Of a stretch of DNA of 11,161 nt, positions 6,575 to 11,161 are shown piece by piece (position 1 is the stretch's first letter; the number at the start of each line of letters is the position of its first letter). The notes under the pieces were generated by a model. It ran no database searches. It had not been told where the DNA came from and was given only the letters and a program-made list of their open reading frames with translations. The position numbers were made by a program, and so were the translations under genes. This DNA comes from Bordetella parapertussis (GTDB lineage Bacteria; Pseudomonadota; Gammaproteobacteria; Burkholderiales; Burkholderiaceae_B), in contig CAMAYM010000081.1 of NCBI GenBank assembly GCA_945862495.1, forward strand, positions 1 through 11,161, read 5' to 3'.

Positions 6575-7759
6575 ATGGATTTCTCTCTGACCCCCACCCA
6601 GCTCGCACTTCAAGAGCGTACGCGGCAATTTATTGCCGACAAGATTATTCCTCTTGAAAAAGATCCACGTGCGACCTCGCACGGTCCAACTGAAGATTTG
6701 CGAGCGCAACTTGTGGGTTTGGCCAGAGAGGCAGGATTATTAACACCCCATGCCTCAATCGAGATGGGTGGTTTGGGCTTAAGTCACTCAGATAAAGCCG
6801 TGGTGTTCGAAGAAGCGGGCTATTCAAATCTCGGTCCAACTGCTATGAATATTCATGCGCCTGACGAGGGCAACATTCATCTTTTGGAGATGGTTGCCAC
6901 CGAAGCGCAAAAAGAACGCTGGTTACGCCCACAGGTACAGGGACTGACCCGCTCATGCTTTGCCATGACAGAGCCTCAGCCTGGAGCTGGAGCGGACCCT
7001 TCGATGATGCTGACTACGGCGGTCAAAGACGGAGACGATTACGTCATCAATGGCACTAAATGGTTTATTACTGGCGCGCAAGGGGCTAGCTACGTCATTA
7101 TTATGGCAAAGATGGAAGACGGTTCAGCGACGATGTTTTTGTCAGACATGAATCGCGCAGGCATCAGTGTCACACGCCAAATGGATGCGATGGATAACTG
7201 TTTTACGGGTGGCCATTGCGTGATGGATTTTACGAATGTTCGCATTCCTGCGACTGATGTACTGGGTGAGATTGGACGGGGCTTTAAATACGCTCAAGTC
7301 AGGCTAGCGCCTGCTCGCTTGACGCACTGCATGCGCTGGCTGGGTCAAGCACGTCGGGCGCATGATATCGCGACCGAATATGCGCGCACCCGCCAAGCGT
7401 TTGGTCGTGTGCTGGGCAAGCACGAAGGCGTTGGATTTATGCTCGCCGATAACGACATGGACATTCAGACTTCAAGACTGCACATTGCGCATACCGCTTG
7501 GCTGTTGGATCAAGGTCAAACGTGTAACTTTGAGTCGAGTCGCGCAAAAGTCACTTGCTCCGAAGCGGAGTGGCGTGTCGTGGATCGTTGCGTGCAGATG
7601 CTCGGCGGTCAAGGCGTCACAGGTGAAACGGTTGTGATGCGCATTTTTCTAGATATGCGTGCGTTCAGGATCTATGACGGCCCAAGCGAAGTACATCGCT
7701 GGAGCATGGCGCGCAAAATCCTTGACGCGGCGGAGAAGCGCCTAGGAGCCCAGGCATGA
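6575..7759 (+). CDS. Acyl-CoA dehydrogenase of the ACAD10/ACAD11 type
   Basis: The ATG at 6575 has AGGA eight bases upstream, giving 394 residues; an in-frame TTG at 6545 is less likely. Motifs run in family order: the N-terminal helical domain, FAMTEP (129-134) and WFITG for FAD binding, RLTHCMR (248-254), RTRQAFG, QMLGGQGVTGE and YDGPSEVHRW (367 onward). RxxHCMR together with DGPxEVH is characteristic of the branch containing animal ACAD10/ACAD11. The canonical catalytic Glu is absent: Asp368 occupies the MCAD Glu376 position and Ala247 the alternative (IVD/LCAD) Glu position. By analogy it would act on a phosphorylated hydroxyacyl-CoA made by the kinase two genes downstream, rather than perform ordinary alpha,beta-desaturation. 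First gene of a three-gene operon; its TGA overlaps the SDR start (ATGA). Confidence 0.85.
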   Translation: MDFSLTPTQLALQERTRQFIADKIIPLEKDPRATSHGPTEDLRAQLVGLAREAGLLTPHASIEMGGLGLSHSDKAVVFEEAGYSNLGPTAMNIHAPDEGNIHLLEMVATEAQKERWLRPQVQGLTRSCFAMTEPQPGAGADPSMMLTTAVKDGDDYVINGTKWFITGAQGASYVIIMAKMEDGSATMFLSDMNRAGISVTRQMDAMDNCFTGGHCVMDFTNVRIPATDVLGEIGRGFKYAQVRLAPARLTHCMRWLGQARRAHDIATEYARTRQAFGRVLGKHEGVGFMLADNDMDIQTSRLHIAHTAWLLDQGQTCNFESSRAKVTCSEAEWRVVDRCVQMLGGQGVTGETVVMRIFLDMRAFRIYDGPSEVHRWSMARKILDAAEKRLGAQA

Positions 7760-8541
7760 GCCAACTTAAGGAAAGTCACGCTTTGTTTAGCTTGACCGGT
7801 CGTACAGCCCTTGTCACAGGTGCCTCGAGTGGAATCGGCCGTCATATGGCCAACGTTCTAGCTCAAGCGGGTGCGCACGTCGTCGTCGCGGCGCGCCGCG
7901 CCGACAAGCTGCAATCATTGGTAGAGGAAATCAAGGCAACCGGTGCGCAGGCATCGGCAGTTTCCTTGGATGTCACTAGTGCAGAAAGCGTGAAGGCTTG
8001 TTTTGATCAAATCGAAGCGCTTGGCTTGGTGGCAGACGTTATTGTCAGCAACGCAGGGACAACCGTTGCGAAACCCGCACTGGATCAGACCGAAAAAGAT
8101 TGGGACGACGTCATCGATACCAACCTCAAGGGTTGCTGGATGGTCGACACCGAAGCGGCACGTCGTCTAGTCAAACACAAAAAGAAAGGCAGCATCATCA
8201 ATATTTCGTCCATCTTAGGCGAACGTGTTGCGGGTGCTGTGGTGGCGTATGCAACCTCAAAAGCAGGCGTGATCCAATTTACGAAAGCCTTGGCGTTGGA
8301 GTTTGCACGCTATGGCATTCGCGTCAACGCGATTTTGCCAGGCTATGTGGTCACTGATCTCAACCACGAATTTTTGGCAAGTGAAGCGGGTAAAAAACTT
8401 GAGGCGCGCGTACCCTTTCGACGTTTTTGTCAGATGGAAGATTTGGACGGTCCTTTGCTACTGCTGGCCTCCGAAGCGGGTCAAGCCATGACAGGCACGA
8501 CTCTGCCCGTTGACTGGGGGCACTTGGTGAGCGCGCTATGA
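7756..8541 (+). CDS. Short-chain dehydrogenase/reductase (SDR)
   Basis: A 261-residue classical SDR. The cofactor motif TGASSGIG is at 21-28, NAG at 99-101, and the catalytic tetrad is Asn123, Ser152, Tyr165 and Lys169 (YxxxK). Arg47-Arg48 after the second strand suggests NADP(H) preference, and D72 is the usual adenine-site Asp. The C-terminus VDWGHLVSAL has Trp where most relatives have Gly (DGGH). It probably interconverts a keto- and a hydroxyacyl-CoA. In the Pseudomonas levulinate pathway an SDR works with a kinase and an acyl-CoA dehydrogenase in this way. The start has a strong AGGAG seven bases upstream (7744-7748) and overlaps the preceding stop; the stop overlaps the kinase start. 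Confidence 0.9.
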   Translation: MSQLKESHALFSLTGRTALVTGASSGIGRHMANVLAQAGAHVVVAARRADKLQSLVEEIKATGAQASAVSLDVTSAESVKACFDQIEALGLVADVIVSNAGTTVAKPALDQTEKDWDDVIDTNLKGCWMVDTEAARRLVKHKKKGSIINISSILGERVAGAVVAYATSKAGVIQFTKALALEFARYGIRVNAILPGYVVTDLNHEFLASEAGKKLEARVPFRRFCQMEDLDGPLLLLASEAGQAMTGTTLPVDWGHLVSAL

Positions 8542-9605
8542 GTGGGATGCAGTCACAATCTACAGGTGCTGACGGCACGTACGGGCAATTCAGGCTTGAG
8601 GTACTGGAGGACTGGTTGCGCACACAAGGCATTATTGAGCGCGGCGTACTCGCTTGTCAGCCACTGACGGGTGGACAATCCAATCCTACATTTTTGCTGA
8701 ACGTTGGATCGCAGCAACTGGTCTTACGTAAAAAGCCGCCCGGTGTGTTGATGGCCTCTGCGCATGCGGTTGACCGTGAGTATCGCGTAATGAAGGCGCT
8801 ACAGGGAAGCGATGTGCCTGTGCCAAAGCTTTACGCATTTAGTGATGACAACGAGGTAGTGGGAACCCCTTTTTACATCATGGAGTTTCTAAAGGGACGC
8901 GTGATTGTGGATCAGTCTCTCCCGGGAATGCGTCAAGCAGATCGGGGCGCCGTTTACGACGAAATGAATCGCGTCATTGCAGCCCTGCACCAGGTCGATC
9001 CTGTCGCAGTCGGACTGGAGACCTTTGGCAAACCCGGTAATTATTTTCAACGACAGATTGCGCGTTGGAGCCGCCAATATCTGGAGGCCAACACAGAAAA
9101 CATTGCGTCTTTGCACGCAATGATTGAGTGGCTACCTCAAAATATTCCCGCGGGCGATCAAACCTCGATCGTGCATGGCGACTATCGCTTAGACAACTTG
9201 GTTTTGCACCCAACCGAGCCACGCGCGATTGGATTGTTGGACTGGGAACTCGCAACCCTCGGTCATCCCATGGCTGATTTTGCATACCATTGCATGAGCT
9301 GGCATATTCCTGCCACCCTCTGGCGAGGTATCGCTGGACTTGATTTAGCTGCACTGGGCATCCCAAGTGAGTCCGATTACGTTAAACGGTACACAGACAC
9401 CACAGGATTCAAGGGCGAAGAGCATTGGGACTTTTACATTGCTTACAACCTGTTTCGCATGGCGGCCATTTTGCAAGGCATTGCCAAGCGTGCGGCTGAT
9501 GGCACGTCTTCTGCGCCTGATGCCAAAGAAACGGGCAGCAAAGCGCGTCCGTTGGCTGATATTGGCTGGAAATATGCGCATCGCTATGCGAGTGCCAGAC
9601 GTTAA
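8538..9605 (+). CDS. APH-family kinase of the ACAD10/11 N-terminal type
   Basis: A 355-residue protein-kinase-like phosphotransferase. GGQSNPTFLL (45-54) forms the nucleotide loop, RKKPPG (64-69) carries the ATP-anchoring lysine, and DREYRVM (79-85) holds the pairing Glu81. The catalytic loop is HGDYRLDN (213-220, with Asp215 and Asn220), and the metal-binding motif is LDWELATLGHP (Asp235). HGDYRLDN with DWELATLGHPxAD is the signature of the kinase domain fused to acyl-CoA dehydrogenase in ACAD10/ACAD11 and of LvaA-like proteins; it is not a true aminoglycoside resistance enzyme. It likely phosphorylates the hydroxyl of a 4- (or 5-) hydroxyacyl-CoA. The small partner LvaB of the Pseudomonas system is not seen here. 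The start overlaps the SDR stop by ATGA, with a GGTGAG six bases upstream. Confidence 0.85.
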   Translation: MSGMQSQSTGADGTYGQFRLEVLEDWLRTQGIIERGVLACQPLTGGQSNPTFLLNVGSQQLVLRKKPPGVLMASAHAVDREYRVMKALQGSDVPVPKLYAFSDDNEVVGTPFYIMEFLKGRVIVDQSLPGMRQADRGAVYDEMNRVIAALHQVDPVAVGLETFGKPGNYFQRQIARWSRQYLEANTENIASLHAMIEWLPQNIPAGDQTSIVHGDYRLDNLVLHPTEPRAIGLLDWELATLGHPMADFAYHCMSWHIPATLWRGIAGLDLAALGIPSESDYVKRYTDTTGFKGEEHWDFYIAYNLFRMAAILQGIAKRAADGTSSAPDAKETGSKARPLADIGWKYAHRYASARR

Positions 9606-9741
9606 ATCCTCTCAAAAACTGTCACAGAAGCGTTGTGCGCATACACATCACTCAATAAAGGAGTAATTTAACCATTAGCGGATCAACAACGTCGTTGTCT
9701 GCTTTTAGTGTGCAGCACTCTCCTTCTTTAAAGGTCTATTC

Positions 9742-10101
9742 ATGAATCGCGCTTTCACCCTCGCCCTCCTGACTCCACTTGCAGCGTTGAGCTTTTACGC
9801 CACCTCTGCCAATGCGCGCATCGTGTGCATCTCTCCTGGCGTTCCAGTCGGTTGTGTAGCAAAGCCCTTGGACCGTGGGGCACCTGGCGTGGGCGTCTTG
9901 CCTGGTCCAGGCGTTGGTGCACCTGGCGTGGGTGTTGCGCCGGGTGTCGGCGCACCTGGCGTGGGTGCTCCCGGAGTGGGCGTATTACCCGGAGCAGGTG
10001 CAGGCGCTCCGGGTGTTGGCGTTGCCCCAGGCGTAGGTGTTGATGGTGGCAGAAAGGGTGTCAACCGGGGTGGGCCAGTCAATAGACCTGGCGCACGTTA
10101 A
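9742..10101 (+). CDS. Small secreted elastin-like Gly/Val/Pro/Ala repeat protein
   Basis: A 119-residue protein. Residues 1-25 form a Sec signal peptide (basic N-terminus, hydrophobic core, SANA before R26). A short region with two cysteines (C29, C38) follows, which could form a disulfide. Residues 46-100 are nearly pure repeats built from APGVG units with V, L or A between them, the composition and periodicity of elastin. VGVAPG occurs twice (63-68 and 92-97). The tail (101-119) is basic and Gly/Asn/Arg rich. There is no lipobox, LPXTG or membrane anchor, so it should be periplasmic or released. AAAGG lies seven bases before the ATG. The function is unknown; an extensible matrix or surface peptide is only a guess. 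No homologue is recognised. Confidence 0.7.
   Translation: MNRAFTLALLTPLAALSFYATSANARIVCISPGVPVGCVAKPLDRGAPGVGVLPGPGVGAPGVGVAPGVGAPGVGAPGVGVLPGAGAGAPGVGVAPGVGVDGGRKGVNRGGPVNRPGAR
9880..9965 (+). repeat. Three exact 14-bp in-frame repeats
   Basis: GCACCTGGCGTGGG occurs at 9880-9893, 9919-9932 and 9952-9965. The spacings of 39 and 33 bases are whole codons, so each copy encodes APGVG. More divergent copies continue to about 10040. Identity at synonymous positions suggests recent slippage or recombination within the repeat gene. Confidence 0.85.
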
Positions 10102-10156
10102 TTCTTTTTATTGAGTACGTGCAGTAATTCTGCGCGCTACACCGGCATGAGTGCTG

Positions 10157-10588
10157 CTACCCCTTTAAACGGGTAGCGGCCTTGCGGATCAGTGCCGCGA
10201 TGACGTCACTCTTAGGTTCTTGATGATTCTCGGCCAGTCGGTCTAACGCTTGCGATACGTCGCTATCTAAAATAATCTCTACGCGCTTGGCACCGTTCGC
10301 AATGCGTTTACGACGATGCTCGGCAGTGCGCTCCACCGCTGAGATTGGCTTGGTGAGTCTGGGCCGCCCGCGCCGGGACAGTCCGGGCAAAAATCCTTGA
10401 CCTGGTAAGTTGGACGCGGCAGTCGTTGCGTGTGGCTTGCTCACAGCGGCATGTCCGCCCGAAGATTTCGCCTGATTTTCAGATTTCTTGGTCCGAGGTT
10501 GACGTGATGCTCTTCTTTTAACGACCGCATCCGGAGTAATTAAAACATCCGGAACACCAAAAAGATCGACTATCTTATTCTCTGCCAT
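10157..10588 (-). CDS. AT-hook plus ribbon-helix-helix DNA-binding protein
   Basis: I choose ATG 10588 (143 residues); a GTG at 10597 is possible but has no ribosome binding site. The protein is strongly basic. Residues 1-22 are conserved-looking (NKIVDLFGVPDVLITPDA); residues 24-70 are low-complexity and Lys/Arg/Ser/Ala rich, probably disordered. RRGRPRL (72-78) is an AT-hook-like GRP core. The C-terminus reads as a ribbon-helix-helix: strand KRVEIILDS (101-109), helix A (DVSQALDRLAENH) and helix B (PKSDVIAALIRKAATRL). This suggests a dimeric repressor or nucleoid-type DNA-binding protein. Its promoter region holds a near-copy of a sequence in its own 5' coding region, consistent with autoregulation. 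Targets are unknown. Confidence 0.7.
   Translation of the reverse strand: MAENKIVDLFGVPDVLITPDAVVKRRASRQPRTKKSENQAKSSGGHAAVSKPHATTAASNLPGQGFLPGLSRRGRPRLTKPISAVERTAEHRRKRIANGAKRVEIILDSDVSQALDRLAENHQEPKSDVIAALIRKAATRLKG
10535..10552 (-). repeat. Putative operator copy inside the RHH gene
   Basis: AGTAATTAAAACATCCGG (plus-strand reading) lies in the first codons of the RHH gene and matches 10600-10617 at 17 of 18 bases. A further ATCCGG is at 10529-10534. The two 18-mers are in different frames relative to the gene, so shared coding does not explain the match. Confidence 0.4.
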
Positions 10589-10599
10589 TTGATACACCC

Positions 10600-10617
10600 A
10601 GTAATTAAAATATCCGG
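10600..10617 (-). promoter_or_regulatory. Putative operator copy in the RHH leader
   Basis: AGTAATTAAAATATCCGG (plus-strand reading) lies between the predicted promoter and the start of the RHH gene. The AT-rich core suits an AT-hook, and TCCGG could be a specific contact for the ribbon-helix-helix domain. Repression by binding just downstream of the start of transcription is inferred from position only. Confidence 0.4.
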
Positions 10618-10627
10618 TTATTATTTT

Positions 10628-10655
10628 ATTATGATTTTAATTGTATTGCGATCAA
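10628..10655 (-). promoter_or_regulatory. Candidate sigma-70 promoter for the RHH gene
   Basis: Read on the minus strand, TTGATC (10655-10650) and CATAAT (10633-10628) are separated by 16 bases in a very AT-rich stretch. Matches to consensus are 4/6 and 5/6. Transcription would start near 10621, just before the putative operator. Confidence 0.4.
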
Positions 10656-10676
10656 TATTCTAAACTTATTGTGTAT

Positions 10677-11161
10677 TCAACATCCCTGAGTCGGCAAAAG
10701 CTCTAGCACAGCCTGGGCAAACACCGCCGGCACCTCTTGAGGCATGTTGTGGCCAACACCGGGAACGACGCGATGTGAACGGGCGCCAGTAAAACGCTGC
10801 GCATGAGGCCCCGAGACTGAAGGCTGCCGAACGCCATCATCGGCACCATCAAAGGTAATGGTTGGCACGGTGATAGGCGGCTGGGACGCTAAGCGCGCCT
10901 CAATCTCAGCGTAGGCGGGATCACCTTTCACCAGACCAAAACGATGGCGATAAGAATGAATCACAACCTCGACGAAATCTGGATTATCAAAAGCACGCGC
11001 ACTGTTTTCAAACGTATCTGCGTTAAAGGTCCAAGTGGGAGACCACTGCTTCCAGAGCAAATGGGTTACAGCGCGGCGATCTTTTTCAAGGCCTGCGCGG
11101 CCACGTTCACTATGAAAATAATATTGATACCAAAGGCGATGTTCATTTTCAGGTGAATCCG
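10677..11161 (-). CDS. Alpha/beta hydrolase (haloalkane dehalogenase / epoxide hydrolase-like), partial at N-terminus
   Basis: The frame is open from the right edge to a TGA at 10677-10679, giving 161 codons and the C-terminal part only. An apparent internal TTG start at 11060 is not real, because the frame continues upstream in family-like sequence (EHRLWYQYYFHSERGRAG). The lid region with LLWKQWSPTW, the block DNPDFVEVVIHSYRHRFG, the acid-turn region ITFDGADDGV and the catalytic-His motif VPGVGHNMPQE are typical of this hydrolase group. The nucleophile and oxyanion-hole parts lie outside the window. It is a cytoplasmic hydrolase; the substrate (epoxide, ester or halide) cannot be decided. 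The 88-base AT-rich gap to the RHH gene holds that gene's candidate promoter, so the two are probably transcribed separately. Confidence 0.8.
   Translation of the reverse strand, partial: DSPENEHRLWYQYYFHSERGRAGLEKDRRAVTHLLWKQWSPTWTFNADTFENSARAFDNPDFVEVVIHSYRHRFGLVKGDPAYAEIEARLASQPPITVPTITFDGADDGVRQPSVSGPHAQRFTGARSHRVVPGVGHNMPQEVPAVFAQAVLELLPTQGC

Noticed and set aside
8538..9605. Aminoglycoside phosphotransferase (antibiotic resistance)
   Set aside because: The fold is shared, but the DWELATLGHP signature and the operon partners fit the ACAD10/11-type kinase, not a resistance enzyme.
9686..9698. ACAACG-T-CGTTGT palindrome upstream of the elastin-like gene
   Set aside because: The 6-bp arms with a single central base cannot form an RNA hairpin. 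It could be an operator, but it is too short to claim alone.
9880..9965. Spaced identical repeats considered as a CRISPR array
   Set aside because: The repeats are 14 bp, in frame, unevenly spaced and encode a repetitive protein, and there are no cas genes.
9795..10082. Antisense open frame of 95 codons with TPTPGA repeats opposite the elastin-like gene
   Set aside because: It is the mirror of the low-complexity repeat on the other strand and has no ribosome binding site. The plus-strand frame has a signal peptide and AAAGG in the right place.
10156..10177. GCTACCC/GGGTAGC hairpin at the end of the RHH gene
   Set aside because: It resembles a terminator stem, but neither strand has a T-tract and it overlaps the last codons. 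It may only be chance.

Overview
The window looks like the chromosome of a betaproteobacterium, most likely a Burkholderiales (Alcaligenaceae/Burkholderiaceae-like) species of moderate GC. This rests on the style of the Flp-type pilin, the LpxL-type acyltransferase, the PA1024-like flavoprotein and the lipid-catabolism genes. It is inference from protein families; there is no rRNA or other taxonomic marker. Genes are tightly packed, with several ATGA or TAATG overlaps and no gap longer than about 170 bases. No tRNA, rRNA, insertion sequence, prophage or CRISPR array was seen.

Layout. (1) 1-1296, minus strand: a Flp-like pilin with a class III prepilin site, translationally coupled (TAATG) to a Tad-type pilus assembly protein that runs off the left edge. 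A terminator-like hairpin with a T6 tract lies inside the second gene. (2) 1392-2522, minus: a DSD1/D-threonine-aldolase family PLP enzyme. (3) 2610-3518, plus: an LpxL/HtrB-family lipid A acyltransferase. It ends tail-to-tail with the next gene in a shared palindrome that holds both stop codons. (4) 3511-6406, minus: a tandem PPC/DUF296 protein, a PA1024-like flavoprotein (usually annotated nitronate monooxygenase) and a double-hotdog thioesterase-like protein; the last two overlap by ATGA. (5) 6575-9605, plus, divergent from (4): acyl-CoA dehydrogenase, SDR and APH/ACAD10-type kinase, joined by two ATGA overlaps. (6) 9742-10101, plus: a small secreted elastin-like Gly/Val/Pro/Ala repeat protein. 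(7) 10157-11161, minus: an AT-hook plus ribbon-helix-helix protein with a duplicated putative operator, preceded by the C-terminal part of an alpha/beta hydrolase cut by the right edge.

The most interesting block is the divergent region 3511-9605. The dehydrogenase/SDR/kinase trio matches, as separate genes, the kinase-plus-dehydrogenase pairing fused in animal ACAD10/ACAD11 and the kinase, dehydrogenase and SDR of the Pseudomonas levulinate (lva) pathway. By analogy the SDR would interconvert a keto- and a hydroxyacyl-CoA, the kinase would phosphorylate the hydroxyl, and the dehydrogenase-fold enzyme would remove the phosphate so that beta-oxidation can continue. The divergent flavoprotein and hotdog protein could belong to the same regulon. 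The actual substrate cannot be read from the sequence.
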